A stretch of 37,029 nucleotides of DNA from Terrimonas ginsenosidimutans (GCF_022012415.1 NZ_JAKLTR010000031.1:1-37029), one strand, 5' to 3'. Numbered from the stretch's first letter, positions 17,839 to 25,462 are shown. Numbers and translations: made by a program. Notes: a model not told the origin generated them from the sequence alone.

Positions 17839-18088
17839 GGCGTAATAGTAACGCAGAGGGCGCAAAGGATCGCAGAGGCCGCAGAGAAACTTAGCGCGCT
17901 CTGCGATCCTTTGCGCGCTCTGCGATCCTTTGTGACCTCTGCGATCCTTTGCACGCTCTGCGATCCTTTGCGCCCGCTGCGATCCTTTGCGCCCGCTGCG
18001 ATCCTTTGCGCCCGCTGCGATCCTTTGCGTCCGCTGCGATCCTTAGCGCCCGCTGCGATCCTTTGCGCGCTCTGCGATACTCCTACGC
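17839..18088. repeat. Family A element A4 with an expanded 19-nt tandem array
   Basis: A single left arm (about 17839-17893, CGCAGAGGGCGCAAAGGATCG) faces nine tandem copies of its complement at 17898-18068. The unit is 19 nt, core CTGCGATCCTTTGCGC, with only point differences between copies. A diverged terminal copy GCTCTGCGATACTCCTACGC ends at 18088. It fills most of the gap between the HPPD and L,D-transpeptidase genes (17817-18278). The last 190 nt of that gap hold no gene and presumably the promoter of the transpeptidase gene. Translations of the array are repetitive and not coding. Confidence 0.9.
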
Positions 18089-18278
18089 ATTACCACCGGC
18101 AATACACACCTGTGGAAAACGAATCAGGTTGATTTACAGTCTGCTACGCAAGTTTGCCCCTAACAGCTCACAGGCCCGGCTCATTTTGCCCCATCTGGCG
18201 TATCTTCACAAATCATTAAAGATTAACCAGCACTAAAACTGACTGCCAAACGTTAATCACCCTAAGGATATCCCACAC

Positions 18279-19463
18279 ATGAAAAAACTGATCATACCTG
18301 TTCTCGTTTCCCTTTTATTTATTCTGCCGGCCGGTGCTCAGACCTCAGTGAGAAATGCAGCGTTAACGAGTACGTCGTTCATTGATTACCAGAAGACTTT
18401 CACGCGTCCGGATGAATCTTTCAAACGTAAGGAAGACACGTTGCAAAAACAGTTTGCCGCAAAGAAACTGAAATGGCCTGCCAACTACATCTATATCCGT
18501 TCGTTCAAGTATGACAGCAATATGGAAGTATGGGTGAAAGATGAAATGAATGAACCTTTCAAGTTGTTCAAGACTTATAAAGTTTGTGCACTCGCGGGTA
18601 CGCTTGGTCCCAAAAGGCTCGAAGGCGATTACCAGGTTCCTGAAGGTTTTTATTATATCAATGAATTCAACCCGAAAAGTCAGTATTATCTTTCCCTGGG
18701 AATCAACTATCCCAATGTATCTGACCAGATCCTGAGCGACTCTTTAAGACCCGGCAGTGCGATCTATATTCACGGAAGTTGTGTGACTGTTGGTTGTATA
18801 CCCATCACAGACCAGCAGATCGATGAGCTATACATTCTGGCTGCTCATGCGAAGAACCAGGGCCAGGATTATATCCCCGTTCATATTTTTCCTGTGCGTT
18901 TTAACGTACAGCGAAGCGTGAATTACCTGAACAATCTTTCTAAAGACGATCCAACACTTAAACGTTTTGCCAATCGCATGGAAGATGCATTTGATTACTT
19001 TGAAAAGTACAAGCAGCTTCCGGTGATCATGATCAATGATAAAGGGGAATACATCGTCAATAACGTTCCCGAGAAGAAAGCACCTGTGGAAGTGAAGCCG
19101 GTGAAGAGGGAGCCTATGCAGCATCGCACACGTGTGATCGCAACGGTGGCAGAATCTGTTCACCAGTGGCCGCAATTCCAGGGTGGTGCGGATGGATATA
19201 CGAAATACCTGGACAAACTGGGTAAAGACATGGCATCAAAACTTCCCGAAGGCGTGAAGAAGTCTTATGTGCAGGTGGAATTCATCGTTGATAAAGATGG
19301 CGTTCCTACAAACTTTAAAGTGTTGAAAGGTCCCAAAGATGAAGATTTTGCTGACCTGCTGATCATTGAAATGGAAAAAATGCCGGAGTGGAAACCAGCA
19401 TTGCTGAATGACAAGCCGGTGGCAAAAAAGATGGTACAGACCATTACTATTGAAGCTGATTAA
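18279..19463 (+). CDS. Exported L,D-transpeptidase (YkuD) with C-terminal TonB-C-like domain
   Basis: A 394-residue protein with a signal peptide (LIIPVLVSLLFILPAGAQ). The YkuD domain spans about residues 60-215. The active site is IYIHGSCVTVGCIPI, with H165 and the probable nucleophile C173, in the wording of the YafK-like subgroup. L,D-transpeptidases form 3-3 crosslinks or attach proteins to meso-diaminopimelate in peptidoglycan. A Lys/Pro/Glu-rich linker (about 265-290) follows. The last 100 residues (WPQFQGGADGYTKYL, then VQVEFIVDKDGVPTNFKVLKG and MPEWKPALLNDKPV) match the TonB C-terminal domain as widely found in Bacteroidota periplasmic proteins. The gene ends directly at a strong terminator. 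Confidence 0.88.
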   Translation: MKKLIIPVLVSLLFILPAGAQTSVRNAALTSTSFIDYQKTFTRPDESFKRKEDTLQKQFAAKKLKWPANYIYIRSFKYDSNMEVWVKDEMNEPFKLFKTYKVCALAGTLGPKRLEGDYQVPEGFYYINEFNPKSQYYLSLGINYPNVSDQILSDSLRPGSAIYIHGSCVTVGCIPITDQQIDELYILAAHAKNQGQDYIPVHIFPVRFNVQRSVNYLNNLSKDDPTLKRFANRMEDAFDYFEKYKQLPVIMINDKGEYIVNNVPEKKAPVEVKPVKREPMQHRTRVIATVAESVHQWPQFQGGADGYTKYLDKLGKDMASKLPEGVKKSYVQVEFIVDKDGVPTNFKVLKGPKDEDFADLLIIEMEKMPEWKPALLNDKPVAKKMVQTITIEAD

Positions 19464-19498
19464 AAAAGGTCCCTCTGACAATCAGAGGGACCTTTTTT
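19462..19498. terminator. Strong bidirectional Rho-independent terminator
   Basis: A perfect 17-bp stem (AAAAAAGGTCCCTCTGA at 19462-19478 and its complement at 19482-19498) with a 3-nt loop and T-runs on both strands. It begins inside the stop codon of the L,D-transpeptidase gene and lies 13 nt from the end of the convergent aspartate kinase gene, so it serves both. Confidence 0.93.
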
Positions 19499-19511
19499 AT
19501 TAAAAGTATGA

Positions 19512-20774
19512 TCATCCAAGTAACACCTGCACCGTATCAGGCGTCTGTTGTTTTAATAAAACGGTTCTTCCCGCGATCAGCTTCTCCAAATGATCTCCGG
19601 TATAATGCCTGATCGTTAACAGGGAAAGCTCCTTCATCACTTTTGTATCAAAGATCGATGCAGCTTCAAGAGCGAGCCGCTCTGTTTTTTCGCCCTGATC
19701 ATCTACGACACAAACAAAACTGATCGCTCCGTTCTGTGTGAGATTCGGTTTGATCTTGATCTTTTCAAACAAATGATAGAGCAGGCCTACGTGATGTTCT
19801 CCCACAAAGGAAAAATCTTTCGAGTTCAGTTGCAGCATCACCTGTTTCTCTTTAAGTACGATCACCGGAGGCAATTGTTTTACCGGTTGATTGTGTATGA
19901 TCGTTCCCGCGAGTAAAGGATCCAGGAAGCACTTTACATAAAGCGGAATGCTCTTGTTCTGTAAAGGTTTGATCGTTTTAGGGTGAATGACCTGTGCGCC
20001 ATAGTAGGCCATTTCAATCACTTCGTTATAGTTCAGTTCAGGCAGTGGTACAGCATCCGGGAAACGGCGGGGATCAGCATTCATCACGCTCTCCACGTCT
20101 TTCCAGATGGTAAGGCTTTCCGCGTCCAGGATATTGGCAAATACCGCTGCGGTGTAATCACTTCCTTCGCGGCCAAGTGTGGTGCTTTCATTCTCATCGG
20201 TGGAGCCGATATATCCCTGCGTGAGCACCATATTGCCTGTTGTGAATACAGGTTTTACTGCATCATCAATCTGTGCCGAAGTGTATTCCCAGTCGATAGT
20301 AGCGTCGCGGAAATTATCATCTGTACGGAAGATATCCCGCACGTCAAGCCATTTGTTGGGAACGCCGGTCTCGTTGAGGTAATGACTTACAATGGAAGTG
20401 GAGAGAAGTTCTCCGACGCATACAACCTGGTCGTAGTAATAATCAAATTCCCGCACGGGTTTATCATGGAGCATCCATTCTACTTCCGTAAAGAAATCGC
20501 GCAATTGTTGCTCACAGGCAAGGTAATGTGTGACGAGGAGGTATTTGGCAGTAGTCAGGTGTTGTTGCTTTACCTGTTCAAACAGGGCAAGAGCATCATC
20601 TTTGCGGTTGGCATAGAATGCTTCTACTACAGATTCCAGCGCATTGGTCGTTTTACCCATGGCGGAGATCACCACCAGGAGTTTTTCTCCCTGGTATTGC
20701 TTCAAAATATTTCCTGTATTCTTAACCCGGTCAACACTATTGACCGATGCGCCGCCAAACTTAAAAACCTTCAT
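19512..20774 (-). CDS. lysC: Monofunctional aspartate kinase
   Basis: A 420-residue aspartokinase, which phosphorylates aspartate at the entry to lysine, threonine, methionine and diaminopimelate synthesis. The frame opens at 20813, but the chosen ATG at 20772-20774 gives the family N terminus MKVFKFGGASVNS. Kinase motifs include KLLVVISAMGKTTNAL, the CVGELLSTSIVSHYL segment, TTLGREGSDYTAAVFA and TIWKDVESVMNADPR. The C-terminal quarter forms ACT-type regulatory domains (VMLQLNSKDFSFVGEHHVGLLYHL and following). No homoserine dehydrogenase domain is attached. Feedback regulation by an amino acid is expected from the ACT domains but not shown. It is convergent with the L,D-transpeptidase gene. 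Confidence 0.95.
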   Translation of the reverse strand: MKVFKFGGASVNSVDRVKNTGNILKQYQGEKLLVVISAMGKTTNALESVVEAFYANRKDDALALFEQVKQQHLTTAKYLLVTHYLACEQQLRDFFTEVEWMLHDKPVREFDYYYDQVVCVGELLSTSIVSHYLNETGVPNKWLDVRDIFRTDDNFRDATIDWEYTSAQIDDAVKPVFTTGNMVLTQGYIGSTDENESTTLGREGSDYTAAVFANILDAESLTIWKDVESVMNADPRRFPDAVPLPELNYNEVIEMAYYGAQVIHPKTIKPLQNKSIPLYVKCFLDPLLAGTIIHNQPVKQLPPVIVLKEKQVMLQLNSKDFSFVGEHHVGLLYHLFEKIKIKPNLTQNGAISFVCVVDDQGEKTERLALEAASIFDTKVMKELSLLTIRHYTGDHLEKLIAGRTVLLKQQTPDTVQVLLG

Positions 20775-20851
20775 GTATGAATTGATTATGACCGTAACGA
20801 ACAGAGGGTGCAAATGTCGTGAAATTCGGTTAGTTTTTTACTGGTTTGGCG

Positions 20852-20948
20852 CAGGAGTATCGCAGAGGGCGCACAGTAATCGCAAAAAACGCTAAGATTT
20901 CTTTGCGTCCTTTGCGGCTCCCTTTGCGCCCTCTGCGATACTCCTACG
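20852..20948. repeat. Family A palindromic element A5
   Basis: The left end CAGGAGTATCGCAGAGGGCGCA (20852-20873) pairs with TGCGCCCTCTGCGATACTCCTACG at about 20925-20948. Inner copies of the CGCAAA/TTTGCG unit lie in between. It fills the divergent gap (20775-21065) between aspartate kinase and fructose-1,6-bisphosphatase and shows the family A terminal motif GTAGGAGTATCGCAGAGG most clearly. Confidence 0.85.
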
Positions 20949-21037
20949 ACAGTCAAAGCTCATTATCACGCCCAAGCCGGCCTACCGCAGTTAATGTACG
21001 ACTCACACAACCGTTATAAGTTTCGGACTTTCCGCCT

Positions 21038-21045
21038 TACATTTG
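21038..21045 (+). promoter_or_regulatory. Candidate -7 box for fbp
   Basis: TACATTTG is an exact TAnnTTTG match. It would give a transcription start near 21052 and a leader of about 14 nt before the ATG at 21066. A good -33 box at the usual spacing is not seen. Confidence 0.4.
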
Positions 21046-21065
21046 TTAGCTTTTAACTGACTGCT

Positions 21066-22088
21066 ATGAATTTCAACAGAAAGATCCTTACACTGGATGA
21101 ATTTACCATCCAGCAATTGCGCCATATTCCGCACGCAACAGGAGAATTGAGTACCCTGCTCCGGGATATCGGTCTCGCCGCTAAACGGGTGAACGTGGAA
21201 GTAAACAAGGCCGGCCTGGTAGACATACTAGGTGATGCCGGCAGTGTAAATGTGCAGGGGGAAGACGTGAAAAAGCTCGACCTCTTCGCAAATGACCAGT
21301 TCACCGGTGTTCTCCAGCATGGCGTCAGCTGTGCGGGCATCGCCAGTGAGGAACTGGATGAATACGTGGCTTTTGACGATCCCATCAGTAATAATTCAAA
21401 GTATGTATGCCTTTTTGACCCGCTTGACGGCAGTGGTAATATTGACGTGAATGTCTCCATCGGGACTATTTTCGGCGTGTACAGGCGTGTTAGCCCAAAA
21501 GGGCAAAAGGCCAGCAAAGAAGATTTTCTTCAAAAAGGAACCCAGCAGGTTGCTGCGGGTTATATCGTATACGGTTCTTCGACCATGCTGGTGTACGCTA
21601 CCCGTCGTGGTGTGAATGGCTTTACGCTTGATCCTTCGATCGGGGAGTTTACGCTCAGTCATCCCGATATCAAATGCCCGCCAAGCGGAAAGATCTATTC
21701 CGTAAATCACGGTAATTTCTTCCAGTATCGTGAAGGAGTAAAGAAATATATTGATGTATGTCAGAAGAAAGACAAGACGACCGGCGGTCCGTATACCCAA
21801 CGTTATATCGGCAGCATGGTGGCAGATGTGCATCGTAACCTGATCAAGGGCGGCATCTTCATGTATCCTGGCACTATTGATAAACCCAAAGGCAAGCTGC
21901 GCCTCATGTATGAGTGCAACCCGTTTGCATTTATCACCGAAGTGGCCGGCGGTAAGGCTACCGACGGCGAAAGACGGATCCTTGACATCCAGCCAACCGA
22001 ACTGCACCAGCGCACACCAATGTTCATCGGCAGCAGTGACATGATGGCGGAACTCGAAGCGGAGCTGGGGAGGGAGGGGAAAGTTTAA
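21066..22088 (+). CDS. fbp: Class I fructose-1,6-bisphosphatase
   Basis: A 340-residue cytoplasmic phosphatase that removes the 1-phosphate of fructose 1,6-bisphosphate in gluconeogenesis. The metal-binding signature [20 protein letters not shown] is clear. Further class I features are the ASEELDEYV acidic loop, [29 protein letters not shown] and [25 protein letters not shown]. The last codons are GTT TAA, which coincide with the first octamer of the family B repeat, so the repeat supplies the stop codon and possibly the last residue. Confidence 0.96.
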   Translation: MNFNRKILTLDEFTIQQLRHIPHATGELSTLLRDIGLAAKRVNVEVNKAGLVDILGDAGSVNVQGEDVKKLDLFANDQFTGVLQHGVSCAGIASEELDEYVAFDDPISNNSKYVCLFDPLDGSGNIDVNVSIGTIFGVYRRVSPKGQKASKEDFLQKGTQQVAAGYIVYGSSTMLVYATRRGVNGFTLDPSIGEFTLSHPDIKCPPSGKIYSVNHGNFFQYREGVKKYIDVCQKKDKTTGGPYTQRYIGSMVADVHRNLIKGGIFMYPGTIDKPKGKLRLMYECNPFAFITEVAGGKATDGERRILDIQPTELHQRTPMFIGSSDMMAELEAELGREGKV

Positions 22089-22241
22089 AAGGTTTAAAAG
22101 TTTAATAGTTTAATAGTTTAATAGTTTAATAGTTTAAAAGTTTAAAAGTTTAAAAGTTTAATAGTTTAATAGTTTAAAAGTTTAATAGTTTAAGGGTTGC
22201 TCTCTTAACTTTTAAACCCTTAAACTATTAAACTTTTAAAC
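22083..22241. repeat. Family B octamer palindrome B2 (14 GTTTAAxx units)
   Basis: One octamer (GTTTAAAA, 22083-22090) overlaps the fbp stop. It is followed by 13 uninterrupted 8-nt units GTTTAATA or GTTTAAAA from 22092 to 22195 (the last is GTTTAAGG). The complementary arm with units TTTTAAAC, CCTTAAAC, TATTAAAC, TTTTAAAC lies at about 22207-22241. The left arm is about three times longer than the right. The units contain TAA or TAG in every frame because 8 is not a multiple of 3. Confidence 0.9.
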
Positions 22242-22276
22242 TTTCTCCCGCCTCTTCAGATTTAACAATCCCTCTA

Positions 22277-22307
22277 TTTGTTTTTTCCCCGATTGGTACT
22301 AATCTTG
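22277..22307 (+). promoter_or_regulatory. Candidate promoter for the CAP-domain gene
   Basis: TTTG at 22277-22280 and TAATCTTG at 22300-22307 (one mismatch to TAnnTTTG) are spaced 19 nt, the classical Bacteroidota arrangement. The predicted start near 22313 leaves a leader of about 17 nt to the ATG at 22330. Confidence 0.5.
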
Positions 22308-22329
22308 TCATGTACCCATCATGATCTCA

Positions 22330-22779
22330 ATGAAATATATTACCCGGACGATTCCTGTCGTTTCTTTCTGTTTTGCACTTTGTTTTTCCATCGTTTTGAA
22401 TGCGCAGAGTATGCGCGACGATGTGCTGAAGTATACCAATGATCTGCGTAGATCCCAGGGCCTGCCGGCGCTTGAAATGCGTGAAGATCTGAATGAGCTG
22501 GCGCTTAAACACAGTACGGGTATGGCTAAAGGCAAGACCAGCTTTGGGCATGATGGATTTGAGCAGCGCCGCCTGGCGGCCAGCAAAACATTCCCGAAAC
22601 TGAGCGGTTTTGCGGAGAATGTGGCATATGGAGCCAGCACGGGAAAGGATGTCGTGAATATGTGGAAGAAATCGCCCGGCCACCGGAAGAACATGCTGGG
22701 CAATTATCGCTATATCGGGATAGGTATCGCAGCTGATTCAGACGGCACGCTTTATTATACTCAGGTGTTCGTTAACTGA
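22330..22779 (+). CDS. Secreted CAP (SCP/PR-1) domain protein
   Basis: A 149-residue exported protein. Two in-frame ATG codons are available, 22321 and 22330. I prefer 22330 because it starts MKYITRTIP with an ordinary signal peptide (cleavage near LNAQ|S) and leaves a short leader after the predicted promoter. The mature part is a compact CAP domain: LKYTNDLRRSQGLPALEMREDL, a histidine in LALKHSTGMA, FGHDGFEQR, GFAENVAYG and MWKKSPGHRKNMLG, ending in YYTQVFVN. These contain the usual His and Glu cavity residues. The function of bacterial members is mostly unknown. The ABC ATPase gene starts 31 nt downstream and may be co-transcribed. Confidence 0.88.
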   Translation: MKYITRTIPVVSFCFALCFSIVLNAQSMRDDVLKYTNDLRRSQGLPALEMREDLNELALKHSTGMAKGKTSFGHDGFEQRRLAASKTFPKLSGFAENVAYGASTGKDVVNMWKKSPGHRKNMLGNYRYIGIGIAADSDGTLYYTQVFVN

Positions 22780-22810
22780 TTTCCCGGGTTTTGCAGTAAA
22801 TTGCTGCCTG

Positions 22811-23575
22811 ATGGAAAAGAATACAATTATCTCCGTTAAGGATCTCACCAAGCAATACGGCAATTTTCAGGCAGTAAAAGGCATTTCCTTTGATGTTTAT
22901 GAAGGCGAAATTTTTGGACTGCTTGGTCCGAATGGCGCCGGCAAGTCTACCACGCTTGAGATCATCGAAACCCTGCGGGAAAAGACCAGCGGGGAAGTGA
23001 TCGTCGATGGCCTTAACCTTGACAAGCAGCCGGCCGAGATCAAGAAGATCATCGGTGTTCAACTGCAAAGTAGCGGGTACTACCCCGGGCTGAATCTCCT
23101 CCAGCTGATCGAATTGTTCTGCGGGCTTTATAACCGCAACGTCGGAGCCATGGAGCTACTGGAAATGGTGAACCTGAAAGACAAGGCAAAGGCGAAATTC
23201 AAAGATCTCAGCGGCGGACAAAAGCAGCGCTTTTCTGTCGCAACCACGCTGATCAATGAACCGCGTATCATCTTCCTGGATGAACCCACGACCGGGCTGG
23301 ACCCGCAGGCGAGACGAAGTCTCTGGGAACTCATCCGCACGATCCGGGAAAGAGGCACTACCGTGATCATCACCACCCACTATATGGATGAAGCTGAATA
23401 CCTGTGCGACAGGATCGCGATCATCGATGCTGGCAAGATCATTGCGCTCGCATCACCTGATAAAATGATCGATGATCTTGTTGCTTCCGGCTTTGAACGC
23501 CCCAAAGAAGTAAAAAAAGCAAATCTCGAAGACGTGTTCATCAACCTGACAGGTCATTCATTAAGAGAAAACTAA
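22811..23575 (+). CDS. ABC transporter ATP-binding protein (ABC-2/drug or lipid exporter type)
   Basis: A 254-residue ATPase with Walker A (GPNGAGKST), Q-loop (VQLQSSGYYPGL), signature (LSGGQKQR), Walker B (IIFLDEPTTGLD) and switch His (ITTHYMDEAEYL). The C-terminal tail (NLEDVFINLTG) is typical of ATPases paired with ABC-2 permeases. No permease gene adjoins it: the CAP gene lies 31 nt upstream and an FKBP gene with its own -7 box follows. The partner must be encoded elsewhere or the protein works with a distant permease. The substrate is unknown. Confidence 0.93.
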   Translation: MEKNTIISVKDLTKQYGNFQAVKGISFDVYEGEIFGLLGPNGAGKSTTLEIIETLREKTSGEVIVDGLNLDKQPAEIKKIIGVQLQSSGYYPGLNLLQLIELFCGLYNRNVGAMELLEMVNLKDKAKAKFKDLSGGQKQRFSVATTLINEPRIIFLDEPTTGLDPQARRSLWELIRTIRERGTTVIITTHYMDEAEYLCDRIAIIDAGKIIALASPDKMIDDLVASGFERPKEVKKANLEDVFINLTGHSLREN

Positions 23576-23619
23576 GAAACGGGTAGAATTTCTGCTACAT
23601 TATTTTGTGGCAGATATTT

Positions 23620-23627
23620 TATTTTTG
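23620..23627 (+). promoter_or_regulatory. Candidate -7 box for the FKBP gene
   Basis: TATTTTTG matches TAnnTTTG exactly, 26 nt before the ATG at 23654. The nearest TTTG upstream is only 12 nt away, which is shorter than usual, so the -33 box is uncertain. Confidence 0.35.
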
Positions 23628-23653
23628 CAGTCTGTATAGAAAAAGAAATTTTC

Positions 23654-24088
23654 ATGAGTATTCAAAACAAATTAAAAGAGTTTATGAGCGGTAAAATAGA
23701 AGCGCAGAAAAGCGCGGGAGAAGCATTTCTCAACATCAACAAAACCAAAGAAGGCGTTGTGGAACTACCGGAAGGGATCCAGTATGAGATCCTGAAAGAC
23801 GGAACAGGCAAACAGCCTTCTATTAAAGATAATATCAAAGCGCATTATAAAGGTGCATTGCTTGATGGAAAAGAATTCGACAGTTCCTTCAAACGTAACC
23901 AACCGTTCTCAGCGCCGCTGACAGCTTTGATCAAAGGATGGCAGATCGCTATTCCGCTGATGAAAGAAGGCAGCCACTGGCGCTTGTGGATCCCATCACA
24001 TCTTGCTTACGGCGACCGTGGCGCGGGAAGTGATATCCCTGGAGGAGCAACGCTGATGTTTGAAGTGGAGCTGATTGAGATACTCTAA
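23654..24088 (+). CDS. FKBP-type peptidyl-prolyl cis-trans isomerase
   Basis: A 144-residue protein with no signal peptide, so probably cytoplasmic. A short helical N-terminal part (about residues 1-35) precedes an FKBP domain (about 40-144). The core motifs are ILKDGTGKQPSIKDNIKAHYKGALLDGKEFDSS, FSAPLTALIKGWQIAIPLMKEGSHWRLWIPSHLAYG and the C-terminal IPGGATLMFEVELIEI, which hold most rotamase-pocket aromatics. It is like the Mip/FkpA/FKBP22 group but without export signal. It should accelerate proline isomerisation in protein folding. The gene stands alone between an ABC ATPase and a repeat element. Confidence 0.93.
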   Translation: MSIQNKLKEFMSGKIEAQKSAGEAFLNINKTKEGVVELPEGIQYEILKDGTGKQPSIKDNIKAHYKGALLDGKEFDSSFKRNQPFSAPLTALIKGWQIAIPLMKEGSHWRLWIPSHLAYGDRGAGSDIPGGATLMFEVELIEIL

Positions 24089-24108
24089 GAGAGGGTACAG
24101 AAGTGTAA

Positions 24109-24222
24109 GTTTAAAAGTTTAATAGTTTAAAAGTTTAATAGTTTAAATGTTTAAAAGTTAGCAGAGCCGTTTTGATCTGTGTTTATAACTTTTAAACATT
24201 TAAACTATTAAACTTTTAAACC
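24109..24222. repeat. Family B octamer palindrome B3
   Basis: Six 8-nt units GTTTAAAA/GTTTAATA/GTTTAAAT fill 24109-24156. The complementary arm 24187-24222 reads TTTTAAAC, ATTTAAAC, TATTAAAC, TTTTAAAC. The spacer is about 30 nt. It starts 20 nt after the FKBP stop and lies before a co-directional gene. Confidence 0.88.
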
Positions 24223-24291
24223 GAACCATCAGCAACAGGTACTGATATATTTTGATTTTGCCAACAAAACCATTCACTAAACCCCCGTAAC

Positions 24292-24828
24292 ATGCCTACT
24301 TTGGTTGATCCCCGTTATCCCATCGGAGAATATGAAGCCCAGCCTTTCTCGATCGAGAGAAAAGTGGAATGGCTTGCTGATATAAAATTTCTGCCGCTTG
24401 CTGTGGAGCACGCGTTGCTTAACCTGGACGAGGAGCAGTTGCATACACCTTACAGGGATGGCGGCTGGACGGTTCACCAGGTGGTGCATCATATCGCGGA
24501 TAGTCATATCAATGCGTATTGCCGGTTCAAACTGGCATTAACGGAGGAGAATCCGACGATCAAGCCTTACGAAGAAAAGCTGTGGGCGGAGATGAATGAT
24601 GTGCAGAAACTACCTGTAAATATTTCGGTGACGCTTTTGCATGCCCTGCATGCCCGTTGGTATGAAGCATTGAAATATGTAAGGGACGATGACTGGAATA
24701 ACCGTACCGTGTTCCATCCAGAACATAAGCGTACGATGCGTTTATGGTTCCTGCTGGGAAATTATGCCTGGCATGGTAAACATCATGTGGCACAGATCAC
24801 CGCGCTGCGCGAACGGAAAGGATGGTGA
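24292..24828 (+). CDS. bstA: DinB/YfiT-family putative metal-dependent hydrolase or bacillithiol transferase
   Basis: A 178-residue protein of the DinB-like four-helix fold, YfiT/BstA group. Members bind a divalent metal through three histidines; several are bacillithiol S-transferases. The candidate ligands are H66/H67 in TVHQVVHHIADSH and H161 and H165 in YAWHGKHHVAQI. The N-terminal DPRYPIGEYEA is a hallmark of this group. The presence of bshC at 7055 shows the cell probably makes bacillithiol, supporting a transferase role, although the substrate is unknown. The gene symbol is by family resemblance. Confidence 0.85.
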   Translation: MPTLVDPRYPIGEYEAQPFSIERKVEWLADIKFLPLAVEHALLNLDEEQLHTPYRDGGWTVHQVVHHIADSHINAYCRFKLALTEENPTIKPYEEKLWAEMNDVQKLPVNISVTLLHALHARWYEALKYVRDDDWNNRTVFHPEHKRTMRLWFLLGNYAWHGKHHVAQITALRERKGW

Positions 24829-24879
24829 TCAACAAGCCGCGAAGACTTTATTCAATAACCTATTAATGTATTGATCAGG

Positions 24880-25425
24880 ATGAAATGGAAAGTCCTATCC
24901 TCTGAATATCTCTTTCACGACCTTTGGTTCAAAGTCAGGAAAGAACGTTGTGAAACACCAGCAGGAAAAATAATCGATCCGTATTATGTGTATGATTTTC
25001 CTAACTGGGTAACAGCTGTGGCACTCACGGAAGACGGGAAGATCATTATGGAACAACAATACCGGCATGCACTGGGGGAGATCTGTATGGAGATCCCGGG
25101 AGGTTGCGTGGATGATACAGATGCTAGCTTTGAAGAAGCAGTAAAGCGTGAGCTGCTCGAAGAGACGGGGTATGAATTTTCTTCTTATGAATATCTTGGC
25201 CGGATCTCGGCAAATCCTTCTACCAATGCCAATATCATGCATATGTATCTTGCAAAGGGAGGGAAGAAAGTAACAGAGCAGCATCTTGATCCGGGCGAGG
25301 ATATCAGGGTTTCCCTGCATACAATTGAAGAAGTGAGGGAAATGATCCGGAAGAATGAGATCATACAATCAATGCATGTGACGTGCATTATGTATGCATT
25401 CCAAAAGATGGGACTTAGTTTGTAA
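24880..25425 (+). CDS. Nudix hydrolase (ADP-ribose pyrophosphatase-like)
   Basis: A 181-residue Nudix protein. An in-frame TTG lies at 24871, but the ATG at 24880 (MKWKVLSSEYLFHDLWFKVR) is preferred. The Nudix box is GGCVDDTDASFEEAVKRELLEETGYE. The catalytic REL-EE core is intact. The first glutamate expected about seven residues before RE is missing, with Asp one position earlier, and the loop seems one residue longer. The layout (about 40-residue N-terminal strand region, Nudix box near 75-98, C-terminal helix) resembles ADP-ribose or GDP-mannose pyrophosphatases. The substrate is not determined. Confidence 0.87.
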   Translation: MKWKVLSSEYLFHDLWFKVRKERCETPAGKIIDPYYVYDFPNWVTAVALTEDGKIIMEQQYRHALGEICMEIPGGCVDDTDASFEEAVKRELLEETGYEFSSYEYLGRISANPSTNANIMHMYLAKGGKKVTEQHLDPGEDIRVSLHTIEEVREMIRKNEIIQSMHVTCIMYAFQKMGLSL

Positions 25426-25462
25426 CTGTTTGCATGTTACCATAATCTTTATACTTCATAGT

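Noticed and set aside
17898-18132. CRISPR array as explanation for the regular 19-nt repeats
   Set aside because: There are no unique spacers; units are directly adjacent, and the sequence equals the arm of a dispersed palindrome. No cas genes are near.
17641-18236. ORFs of 163 and 95 codons crossing the 19-nt array
   Set aside because: They arise from the tandem repeat (low-complexity Arg/Leu/Pro/Ala repeats) and the first starts inside the HPPD gene.
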